A DNA stretch of 64,000 bases, from assembly GCA_033964015.1 (NCBI GenBank), contig CM066912.1, forward strand, positions 33,111,205-33,175,204, read 5' to 3'. The position numbers and the translations under genes are program-made. Under the pieces are notes generated by a model. That model ran no database searches and was not told the origin of the DNA. It saw only the letters and a list, made by a program, of their open reading frames with translations. Below, piece after piece: positions 1 through 9,884 of this stretch. Each line of letters opens with the position of its first letter. The stretch's first letter is position 1. This DNA is from Scolanthus callimorphus (lineage: Eukaryota; Cnidaria; Anthozoa; Actiniaria; Edwardsiidae).

Positions 1-189
1 AGGTATGATTAACCGATGTATCTAGTTATTGGATATAAGGTCAATAAATATTATTATTGTTAACTAGCATGACTATATATTAAATTAACCAGTATGAATT
101 CACTCAAATCGCTTTATAAACTGCCAAATCTCTGCTTCGTCGTTCATAACGAGGATGCTCAGCGCCGAATTGACAAAATACACTCCCTT

Positions 190-617
190 TCGCATTGCCG
201 AGTTTCATATCATGAGGGACTGGGTTCGAGTCCCTTAATATTATGGAAATCAAAACAAGACCAACCTAGTAAGAAAAAGCACATCGACCTGTGCAAAAGC
301 CGAAAATTTGATGTTAATTGAGTCAATACTGACAAAGATATAGCAATTCAAAAACTCCAAAATGTAATAAGAAACTCAAAGAAACGTACGGTGTGCGGAC
401 ATTTCTGTCGATTTTGTCCGGACGCCATACGTTTCTGATTAAATTTTTGAGTTTTGAAAGTGTTGCATCTTGGTCAGTATTGATTCGATTAACACCAAAT
501 TTTCGGATTTTACACAAATCGATGTGCTCTTTCTTACTAAGTGGGTCTTGTTTTGACTATCGTAATATTAAGGGATTCGTACGCAGTCCCTCACGATATA
601 TGAAACTCGGCAATGGC
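190..617. repeat. Foldback (imperfect palindrome) upstream of the ankyrin-kinase-KEN gene
   Basis: The left arm (from about 193, beginning CATTGCCGAGTTTCATAT) is the reverse complement of the right arm (ending ATGAAACTCGGCAATG at 615). The pairing runs inward with mismatches to a centre near 404, and a weaker match may extend the arms to about 165 and 640. No clear target-site duplication is visible, so I cannot assign a transposon family. A tRNA B-box-like string near 225 lies in the left arm but has no A box with it. Confidence 0.75.
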
Positions 618-692
618 GGTCCTATATGTATTTGCCCTGCACTCAGGTTTGACCTTACATGGTAAAATAACGTCGATAGTCGCTAAACAATG

Positions 693-757
693 TTTTCTTA
701 CTCTCCGCAGTGTATATATAACTGCATCACCAATCAGTTTCACTCTTGTGCACCATG
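693..757 (+). promoter_or_regulatory. Start region: splice-acceptor-like tract, TATA-like run and strong Kozak ATG
   Basis: A pyrimidine-rich tract ending CCGCAG at 710 looks like a 3' splice site. It is followed at once by TATATATA (713-720) and, about 35 bases on, by CACCATGG with the ATG at 755. Either the TATA-like run is a core promoter, or 711 begins a 5'-UTR/coding exon after an upstream intron. The ATG at 755 was chosen over the upstream in-frame TTG because of its near-ideal initiation context. Confidence 0.4.
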
Positions 758-3700
758 GAACCAAGCGAGAATGAAGATAATCTCAGGGATTCTGGTGTGG
801 ATGACATGAACAATACATTAATGTCTGCACGTGTAGATGGCAACGTTGATGAGCTACAACGAATAGTCACTAGTTTTAGAGTTAATAGCGTTAATAACAA
901 CTGGAGCAAGCCTTTGGTGCTTCCTTATTTGTTTGGTCATGTTGATATTGTACGTGCGATTGTCTATAGTGGTACTGATGTTAATGTTCCTGATATATAC
1001 GGTAAAACCCCTATAATGTATGCATGTGAGTGTGGTCATGTTGATATTGTACGTGTGCTTGTCGATAGTGGTGCTGATGTTAATGTTCCTGATAAATACG
1101 GGAAAACCCTTATAATGTATGCATGTGATTATGGTCATGGTGATATTGTACGTGTGCTTGTCGATAGTGCTGCTGATGTTAATATTGCTGATAAATACGG
1201 TAAAACCCCTATAATGTATGCATGTGAGTGTGGTCATGGTGATATTGTACGTGTGCTTGTCGATAGTGGTGCTGATGTTAATGTTCCTGATAAATACGGG
1301 AAAACCCTTATAATGTATGCATGTGATTATGGTCATGGTGATATTGTACGTGTGCTTGTCGATAGTGGTGCTGACGTTAATGTTGCTGATAAATACGGTA
1401 AAACCCCTATAATGTATGCATGTGAGTGTGGTCATGGTGATATTGTACGTGTGCTTGTCGATAGTGGTGCTAATGTTAATGTTGCTGATAAATACGGTAA
1501 AACCCTTATAATGTGTGCATGTGAGCATGGTCATGTTGATATTGTACGTGTGCATGTCGATAGTGGTGCTAATGTTAATGTTGCTGATAAATACGGTACA
1601 ACCCTTATAATGTGTGCATGTGAGCATGGTCATGTTGATATTGTACGTGTGCTTGTCGATAGTGGTGCTAATGTTAATGTTGCTGATGAATACGGTAAAA
1701 CCCCTATAATGTGTGCATGTGAGTGTGGTCATGTTGATATTGTACGTGTACTTGTCGATAGTGGTGCTGATGTTAATGTTCCTGATAAATACGGGAAAAC
1801 CCTTATAATGTATGCATGTGATGATGGTCATGGTGATATTGTACGTGTGCTTGTCGATAGTGCTGCTGATGTTAATATTGCTGATAAATACGGTAAAACC
1901 CCTATAATGTATGCATGTGAGTGTGGTCATGGTGATATTGTACGTGTGCTTGTCGATAGTGGTGTGGATGTTAATGTTGCTGATGAATACGGTAAAACCC
2001 CTATAATGTATGCATGTGAGTGTGGTAATGGTGATATTGTACGTGTGCTTGTCGATAGTGGTGTGGATGTTAATGTTGCTGATGAATACGGTAAAACCCT
2101 TATAATGTGTGCATGTAAGCGTGGTCATGCTGATATTGTACGTGTGCTTGTCGATAGTGGTGCTAATGTTAATGTTGCTGATGAATACGGTAAAACCCTT
2201 ATAATGTATGCATGTGATGATGGTCATGGTGATATTGTACGTGTGCTTGTCGATAGTGCTGCTGATGTTAATATTGCTGATAAATACGGTAAAACCCCTA
2301 TAATGTATGCATGTGAGTGTGGTCATGGTGATATTGTACGTGTGCTTGTCGATAGTGGTGTGGATGTTAATGTTGCTGATGAATACGGTAAAACCCCTAT
2401 AATGTATGCATGTGAGTGTGGTAATGGTGATATTGTACGTGTGCTTGTCGATAGTGGTGTGGATGTTAATGTTGCTGATGAATACGGTAAAACCCTTATA
2501 ATGTGTGCATGTAAGCGTGGTCATGCTGATATTGTACGTGTGCTTGTCGATAGTGGTGCTAATGTTAATGTTGCTGATGAATACGGTAAAACCCTTATAA
2601 TGTATGCATGTGATGATGGTCATGGTGATATTGTACGTGTGCTTGTCGATAGTGCTGCTGATGTTAATATTGCTGATAAATACGGTAAAACCCCTATAAT
2701 GTATGCATGTGAGTGTGGTCATGGTGATATTGTACGTGTGCTTGTCGATAGTGGTGTGGATGTTAATGTTGCTGATGAATACGGTAAAACCCCTATAATG
2801 TATGCATGTGAGTGTGGTAATGGTGATATTGTACGTGTGCTTGTCGATAGTGGTGTGGATGTTAATGTTGCTGATGAATACGGTAAAACCCTTATAATGT
2901 GTGCATGTGAACGTGGTCATGTTGATATTGTACGTGTACTTGTCGGTAGTGGTGCTGATGTTAATGTTGCTGATGTTAATGTTGCTGATAAATACGGTAA
3001 AACCCCTATAATGTATGCATGTGAGTGTGGTCATGGTGATATTGTACGTGTAGTTGTCGATAGTGGTGCTAATGTTAATGTTGCTGATGAATACGGTAAA
3101 CCCCTATAATGTGTGCATGTGAACGTGGTCATGTTGATATTGTACGTGTACTTGTCGGTAGTGGTGCTGATGTTAATGTTGCTGATGAATACGGTAAAAC
3201 CCCTATAATGTGTGCATGTGAACGTGGTCATGTTGATATTGTACGTGTACTTGTCGGTAGTGGTGCTGATGTTAATGTTGCTGATAAAGACGGTAGAACC
3301 CCTATAATCTATGCATCTATATGTCATGTTGAGGCCAAAGAGGTCAACATATTGAAACTTTTTGTGGAGGCCGGTGCAGACATCAACCACAAAGACAATA
3401 GCGGGGAAGTAGCATGGTTTCAATGGATAAATTATAGAGACGTAGTGGAATATCTTTTTAAAAATGGAGCAAACGTAAACATAGTTAACGGTAAAGGTCA
3501 GACGGCTTTATTTAGAACATTAGACCCAGAGATTGCTTCTTTTCTCATAAGTAAGGCGTTACTATTCACAAGCGTGACTATGACGGAAGAACGGCACTGT
3601 ACGGTTCATTCAATACTGATCCTGAGTTGGTGAAGCGTCTACTTCAAAGTGGTGCAGTAACGGATGTGTCTGACCATTGTAACTTATCCGTTTTACAATT

Positions 3701-6685
3701 TGGTGTGCACAGAATTCTTGAAAATGAACTTGCCAGCCAAATAGAATTGGGGAAGACTCTTAAACGGCATCTTATAATTGGTAATACTGAGTTCCAGGAG
3801 CTGAAAAAGCTTCTGATGAATGCAGTGCTTAACATTTTTCTAAAAGCAATGACTCCGTCCTTACTTCCTCGGGTAACCGGAAAACTTGCACGGATCATCA
3901 AGAATGCTAAACATGGATTGGAATGGTGTTTGTCGAATTCTCAGAGTAGCTCTCCTATTTTGAACGAAGTCCAAAGGCTGATTGAAGGAAGGTCTGCCTC
4001 GATTTTCCGTATTGGCGAGTTACTACTCGACCTGGGTGCGGATCCAAACATCCCAGACCCTGATGGTAACACTTCTCTCTTTTATGCCGCGCTTTTACCG
4101 TTTCAATCCGATATTACATCAGAAGAAGTCACCAAGGTGTGTGGGCTTCTTATCGATCACGGAGCAAGTGTGAACGCTCACAATTACAAAAAGGAGCACC
4201 CGCTGCTTCATCTTGTGCGATGCTTGATGGAAGATGACTTGCTAGATCGTTACGTTAAAAGACCACCTGTTCAATCTATTGCAAATGTGTTCTCACTACT
4301 TCTAGAAGCTGGATCTGATATTGATACCACAAATGAAGCTGGTGAAAGTGTTTTTCACCTCATCTCAAAGGTCTGCCAAAATCTGTTTGGCAAAGGTTCA
4401 ATATATGCACCTGTTATCATGGAGATTCAAGACATTTTGAAAATATTGGCCACTGGCGCGAAGGAAAGCTTGAGTCGCGCCGTCAACATGCACGACAGAC
4501 GTTTGAATAGCCCTCTTCACTTATGGGCTTCATTGAAAGGGATGAGTGGATCAGACGAGAGCGCCAAGGAGTTAGGAGAGTTGCAAAGCACGATGTTTAA
4601 GTATTTCTTAGAATCCGGCGCAGTGCTTAACCAAGAAAATGCTGATCGCGAGACGCCCCTTCACTTGTGCCAGACATGGAGTGCAGTGCAGCTCTTACTG
4701 GATGCTGGAGCCAACCCAAGCGTTGTAAATGGTATAGGTGATACGCCATTGCTGGCTCAACTGAAACGGATGCGAAACAGTATCTCAGACTCAGAAGAAC
4801 TGAACTGCATATATCCTGACATAGCCCAACTCGAGGCCTGCAAGTTCTGGGAAGAGGTTCTAAGACATGACCTCGACTGCTGGTCCATCAACACTTATGA
4901 TGAGTCTGTCCTAAGCATATTGCTATCCACTCGGAGTTTCGCGTTGATAGATGGTCTTCTAAAAGTTGCATCCAATTCAGCAACCCGAAGGCTTCAGGAG
5001 ACCATTGGAGGCCATTGGAAGACTATTTTTATGGAGACAATTGGTAGCTCGGCATTACTCCAGATTTGCAAAGATCCAAGTGTGAAGATGCATTGGAAAA
5101 CGAACCTTGTAGAGTTCTTGTTAGCATCGGGTGTTGATTCGAATGCCAAGAACAAGGAAGGCAGAACGCCACTACATTTGAGTTGCAAAAATGCCATCGA
5201 CTACGGTATAGTTGACAATGTTCATTGTGAAATTATAACGCGTTTGCTATATTACAAGGCTGATATCAATATTGCAGATTGTGATGGAATAACATGTTTG
5301 GGTATGGCGCTCGAGACGCCAAAACTGAAGGAACTTTTGGACAAACCAATAGATACCAAAGAAATTCCGATGTGTATTCCATGGTCAGAAAAATCAGTGG
5401 AACATAAATCGTTGCTCGAAGATGTTGCAAGGAAAACAATTGCGTAGCAACTGTTGGTTCTGAATTCTTCTATCACAAAGATGCAATAGCTACGGGTGCC
5501 TTTGGAACTGTCTTTGTGGGTGTCAACAGTAAAGACGGAAGAGAAATTGCGGTCAAATGCGTGAAGAAGACAACGAACATTGGAGCGAAGGAACAGAGAG
5601 AAATAGAGAACTTGGTGGCACTAGAGGACTGTCCCCAAGTCCTAAATTACCTCGCATTTAAAGACGACCTACAAAACGTTTACATTGTTGTTGAGCTGAT
5701 GGAAGGAAACTTAGATCAATACTTAGATCGTTCACCGGACCCTGACTTCTTTGTGAAGTTAAGTAAAGACCTAGTTCAAGGCCTCCAGTTTTTGCACAAG
5801 AAAGAAATTCTACATCGGGATCTCAAGCCAGGTAACATTCTTTACAAGAAATACCCCTTGTGTTTGAAGATTGGTGATTTTGGTTTAAGCAGCAAGTCAA
5901 GTTTACGGCCATCGTCACTAGCAGGTCCTACAGTGATGCACACTAATGCTGGTTCGCCCTGTTGGATGGCTCCAGAAGTTATGCAAAGTCAGGAGTACTC
6001 ACAATCTTCGGATATGTTTTCTTGCGGGATTGTGCTGCATTACTTTCTAGCAGACAAGGCACACCCATTCGCGCCAACACTTTGTAAGAATAAATCTGAA
6101 TATGCAATCCAAGTTGCTACGCAACAGAATATTATCGACTTAAAATCATCACTAAGTTCGAAGATTTCACCCGAGGCTTACCATCTGGTGGAAAGAATGA
6201 TCACTGGCAACAAAGATGACCGTGTCACCGCCTCTGAAGCCTTGTCTCATCCCTTCTTCTGGTCTGATGATAAAAAGATAAAGTTTCTAGTTTCCTTAGC
6301 TAACCAGCCTGAGATAGAAACTCCCCGGAGCCGGAGGTTGGTATCATCGCTAACGGTAGTGGAGCAAGATCTTGAATGCAGCTTTGCCAAACACGTCACT
6401 GGGCCATGGAGCGCCATCATCCCGCAAATATACACCGAGATGACGTCAACGGGGAAATATCGCCCATATAACATCACTTCAGGAGTGGAGCTCGTGCGCT
6501 TTATACGTAATGCATACGCACATGTTTCTGAGGGAACGCGCCCCACAGGTTTCCAGACTGCCCTGTTACGTGACTTCCGGCCTCTCAGACATTTCCCCTG
6601 GTTGGTGATGGAAGCGTACAAAGCTGTGATGAATGGAGGATGGGAAAAACGAGAGGAAATCAAAGCTGCGTTACTTTCTCAGTGA
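755..6685 (+). CDS. RNase L/IRE1-like ankyrin-kinase-KEN endoribonuclease (three frame breaks)
   Basis: Predicted product is about 1,977 residues with no intron seen. Domain order: near-identical 33-residue ankyrin repeats (about 935-3300), diverged ankyrin repeats (3300-5350), protein kinase (about 5465-6262), KEN-type ribonuclease domain (about 6290-6680). The kinase shows a GAFGTVFVG glycine loop, IAVK lysine, HRDLKPGN catalytic loop, DFG and APE motifs, so it looks catalytically intact like IRE1, whereas vertebrate RNase L has a pseudokinase. The KEN region contains RFIRNAYAH, which keeps the Arg-Asn and His spacing of the RNase L/IRE1 active site. IRE1 has a lumenal sensor and membrane span; neither is seen here, so the protein is probably cytosolic. 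The frame shifts by -1 near 3098, 3555 and 5431, each a single missing base in a short run, with protein similarity continuing across each. I infer assembly errors, but a recent pseudogene is possible. The ligand is unknown. Confidence 0.85.
935..3300 (+). repeat. 99-bp tandem array encoding at least 24 near-identical ankyrin repeats
   Basis: Units of 99 bp encode a 33-residue ankyrin motif of the form YGKT(P/L)IM..AC..GH.DIVRVLVDSG..VNVAD. About 24 units follow one another with only a few variable positions (codons after YAC, and D/N/V before VN). A 15-bp internal duplication (extra VNVAD) lies at about 2959-2988. GKT recurs in nearly every unit. GKT motifs have been linked to 2-5A binding in vertebrate RNase L, but GKTP is also common ankyrin consensus, so it is not diagnostic. 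The run stays in frame except at 3098-3100. Confidence 0.95.
1881..2950 (+). repeat. 396-bp higher-order repeat (four ankyrin units) in three copies
   Basis: Blocks starting at 1881, 2277 and 2673 are spaced exactly 396 bp apart. Each carries the same unit order: a CECGH unit, a CECGN unit, a CKRG unit and a CDDG unit. The first two blocks look identical by eye; the third changes in its third unit (CERG). This shows recent multi-unit duplication or gene conversion inside the coding region. Confidence 0.9.
5465..6262 (+). other. Protein kinase domain of the RNase L/IRE1-like protein
   Basis: The frame is open through the glycine loop upstream of the first ATG-like codon, so the domain starts well before 5516. 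Visible motifs in order: GAFGTVFVG, IAVKCVKK, VELMEGNLDQYL (hinge and helix D), HRDLKPGNIL, IGDFGLSS, CWMAPEVM, and a C-lobe end RVTASEALSHPFFW. All residues needed for ATP and metal binding are present. The best-known relative with this motif set followed by KEN is IRE1. Confidence 0.9.
6290..6685 (+). other. KEN (RNase L/IRE1-type) ribonuclease domain
   Basis: After the kinase C-lobe the protein continues with a helical segment including EQDLECSF, ELVRFIRNAYAHVSE and a Phe-Pro-Trp-Leu-Val stretch near the end, and stops at 6685. RN followed four residues later by H matches the catalytic Arg/Asn/His pattern of KEN domains. The acidic residue six before the Arg is Glu here, where human RNase L has Asp661. 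Length (about 130 residues) fits the family. Confidence 0.8.
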
Positions 6686-7184
6686 TTCAAGGTTTGTGTT
6701 TCTCTCGTATACATATGCAACCCCGATAGATTTAGTCTTTTTCTTCTTTTATTTTTATTCAGTCAAATCAAAAAAGTATAGTCTATTGTTAATGCTGCGT
6801 TCTGATTTGTTGAGCTACTAGCAGGCTATCAGTTATAACCTACTTGTAGCTAACGGTAGCCTGTTTGAGGTTGGGTGTTTTCATCACGGAAAACCCGGTC
6901 CGTTCGCTGATCGGGCGTCTCTCTCCTCCCTCTCCTCCATTCCACCCCCTCCCCACCCCCTTGGTCAAATTTTGTACTTGACCCCAGGCCTATTTTTATT
7001 TCAGCATCCACATCCACGGCGACGTTCGCATGCAGCCCAGAGAGCATGCTGGGACCTGCTGCCTTTCCAGTGAATCTTTTGTGGTGAAGAATCCAACAAC
7101 TTGGGTCGTTCCGTGTGATCTTGATACTGAGATATTTCGATACCGCTATTGTTTTACATAGCCAATAACTTTGGATGGCGTTAC

Positions 7185-7551
7185 AACCATAAGGACTATT
7201 TGGAGCTTGTAGCTCAGAGTGTGTAGTTTTATCACGATATGGTATATGAGGTATTAACTTGTATAGCCTACAACCATAGGGACTCTAGGGAGCTTGTAGC
7301 TCAAAGTGTGTAGTTTTATCACGATATGGTATAGAGGTATTAACTTGTATAGCCTACAACCATTGGGACTCTAGGGAGCTTGTAGCTCAAAGTGTGTAGT
7401 TTTATCACGATATGGTATAGAGGTATTAACTTGTATAGCCTACAACCGTAAGGACTCTAGGGAGCTTGTAGCTCAAAGTGTGTAGTTTTATCACGATATG
7501 GTATAGAGGTATTAACTTGTATAGCCTACAACCATAGGGACTCTAGGGAAC
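7185..7551. repeat. 86-87-bp minisatellite, about four copies
   Basis: AGCTTGTAGCTCA recurs at about 7204, 7291, 7377 and 7463 within a unit that also contains GTGTGTAGTTTTATCACG and TATAGCCTACAACC. The copies are nearly identical, with a final partial copy ending near 7551. Confidence 0.95.
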
Positions 7552-7900
7552 TGGAAGTCCAATAGCTTGATCATATTGTATATTTAGTTTTATATCATTA
7601 AGGAAGTCCTTGTTTAAAAGAGCCTGCAACTGCATACACAGGGAACCCGCGCTACACAAGAGTAGGCATTGACAAAAAAGACACATCAGTCTTTCTTGGT
7701 GTCTTTAATCCAATAGCTCAATTCTGACGCGCGCGTTGATTGGCTAAAACGAGTGACATTTAACGAGGAATTCAAAGGTTGAAAACTTTGAAAGCTGAAT
7801 ATTCGACAAAAACACAGGTAACCCGCGCTCAAAGAAAGGTCAAAGCTCGGACCACTGCACGAAAATAATGTCAACTCTTTGCTCTGGGATTCAAGAAAAA

Positions 7901-8081
7901 TTCATCACTCGACTCGTGAATCCCGCGGTAAATTCATCACTCGACTCGTGAATCCCGCGGTAAATTCATCACTGACTCGTGAATCCCGCGGTAAATTCAT
8001 CACTCGACTCGTGAATCCCGCGGTAAATTCATCACTCGACTCGTGAATCCCGCGGTAAATTCATCACTCGACTCGTGAATT
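7901..8081. repeat. 33-bp minisatellite, about six copies
   Basis: The unit contains ATTCATCACTCGACTCGTGAAT followed by CCCGCGGTAA. The third copy is one base or more shorter (CACTGACTCG). The unit is itself partly palindromic (ATTCA...TGAAT). There are no unique spacers, so this is not a CRISPR array. Confidence 0.95.
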
Positions 8082-8786
8082 CCACGTTACATTTCACTTG
8101 AAAAACAATATCGCAAGTGTCGTGCGAGGAACTATACCATACAATGCTTTTGAGTGGCATGCTGTAGAATATCTCACGCGTCACGTGACGAGTATACACA
8201 CGAGTATACACACTGTAGATTATGTGCTATTTTTAACATCCTATGACCAGGAGTCCACTACTAGGAGTGACGATCTATCACATTAGGACTGTCCGTCAAC
8301 ACTTCAGATTATGTGCTATTTTTAGCATTAAAATATGGACGATTCCAGCTATAATGCACGCGTGCTCTGCATACTGGTAATGTGTAATACACTTCATGAT
8401 TCAAGTGCCTTTTTATGCGCGCATGCATCTTGCTCTAGTTGTGTCACATTGCCCGTTTTAAAGAAAACTCGCCCTGATTAACTGGAATCTTCCTATCGTC
8501 CTTGTTTTCTGTGAGTCAAATAGTCATTCCAGCACTACGCGCTTTGTTAACTATTGACTCATAGAAAACTCGAACTCGTAGTCTAACTAATTGTTACGTT
8601 ATTTTTTGTTAATAGTTATCTAAAAGCAGTGTGCGCAAATATTTCTATACTTGTAAATAGTACTAGAATTCAAGTTTATATTTCTTGTAGACGAGTAAGA
8701 CTAATAAACATATTTCAATATATTTCTCACAACGTGACATCCATCTTACTGAGTATGACCCATCTTAAGGACAATCATGGGATTTG

Positions 8787-9013
8787 AAGGGGCTCTCGCA
8801 CGCTCAATATTCGTCCACCGTGGACATAGAACAAGTACAATTGTAACCGTGAAAACACGCACTTTTGACCGTAGTGATAAAAATAATCCTCCAGATTGAT
8901 AGACAAATGCAATTCTAGGTTGCTTTGACCCGTTATCAAGAGGATGGAATTGGATTGCGATTTAAGCTATTTTCTTGTCAGAGAAGTGGCCAGCAAGCGT
9001 GCGAGAGCCCCTT
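8787..9013. mobile_element. Short inverted-repeat element (MITE-like)
   Basis: Perfect 18-bp terminal inverted repeats, AAGGGGCTCTCGCACGCT at the left and its reverse complement ending at 9013, enclose about 190 bp without coding capacity. Flanks (TTTG and TAAC) give no clear target-site duplication. Confidence 0.7.
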
Positions 9014-9884
9014 TAACACATTTCGCAGTGTGGACGGCACTCCTGGATCCAACCCTTGAATTGAATATTATAACATGGCCTATAATCTAGCCGAGCCCAT
9101 TATTAGCCTTGTTACCCGGTAAACTTTATTGACGCTCCCTTTGACTCTTAGAATATAAATAAGAAAACAATATCGAAAAAAACGACCAGACTTCCAGAAA
9201 GACGCTGAAGCGTCGTATGGCGACCACAGGGGCGGTAACCTCCTGCAATTACTCCGAAAATTTATTGTGATCAATTCATTCAGGGCTTAAGGTTTCGTGA
9301 GATTCACATTTTCCAGGTGCACAAAACGGATCTGTTCCGCAAAATATTTGTTCCGCAGCCCTTTCTCTTGCTGGCTGGGAAAATGTTGCCAAAGAGATCT
9401 CCTGGGAAAAAATTCTGAAAATGATCTGCTGGGAAAAGAATTTTTGAAAAAAAAAATTGTGTTTGGCGATAATTTTCTGCTATTTCCTCGTTGCTGGGAA
9501 ACAATTCACAAACTGCCTTCCTTTTTTCCGTGGCTTTTTCCGTCAAATGACGATCTCAATCGATTTTAATCTCCTGGCTGGCAACAACATTGCTGGCTGG
9601 GAAAAACATTGAGCTGTGGTTCTTCTGGGAATCACTTAGCCTCCTGGGAAAAAGGAACAGATAATTTTTTCCCAGCTACTTTTAAAACTCATTTTTACTA
9701 AATAAAAACACCAGCAAACGCCCAAACAAGTCATTTAAACACATTTAAGGAGGGGGTGCGTGTTGTGTGCCCTCGTTTTTCTCGCCCAAGTAAACTGGCC
9801 CCGGCCCTCCCACCAAATCACCGGCTCCCCCAACAAGCCTACAAATGGCCGGTTCCTTAGTAATAAAACAATAATAGGCAAACA

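Larger units (their letters stand above)
6686..9884. other. Intergenic region with tandem repeats, no gene
   Basis: Between the ankyrin-kinase-KEN stop and the WD40 gene stop (convergent genes). It holds an 86-bp minisatellite, a 33-bp minisatellite and a small inverted-repeat element, listed separately. 9290-9690 has repeated CTGGGAAAA-type words of unknown origin. No canonical poly(A) signal lies close behind 6685. Short open frames here have no domain or codon signal. Confidence 0.6.

Noticed and set aside
205..240. tRNA-like GGTTCGAGTCCC string
   Set aside because: Only a B-box-like match; no A box or cloverleaf, and it lies in a foldback arm.
854..3034. 726-codon minus-strand open frame
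   Set aside because: It is the antisense shadow of the ankyrin array; the periodic 99-bp unit happens to lack stops in that frame.
3098..5432. Programmed -1 frameshifting in the ankyrin-kinase-KEN gene
   Set aside because: No slippery heptamer with a downstream structure at the three sites, and the same deletion pattern occurs in unrelated genes.
7901..8081. Possible CRISPR array
   Set aside because: 33-bp units are directly adjacent with no unique spacers, and the window is eukaryotic.
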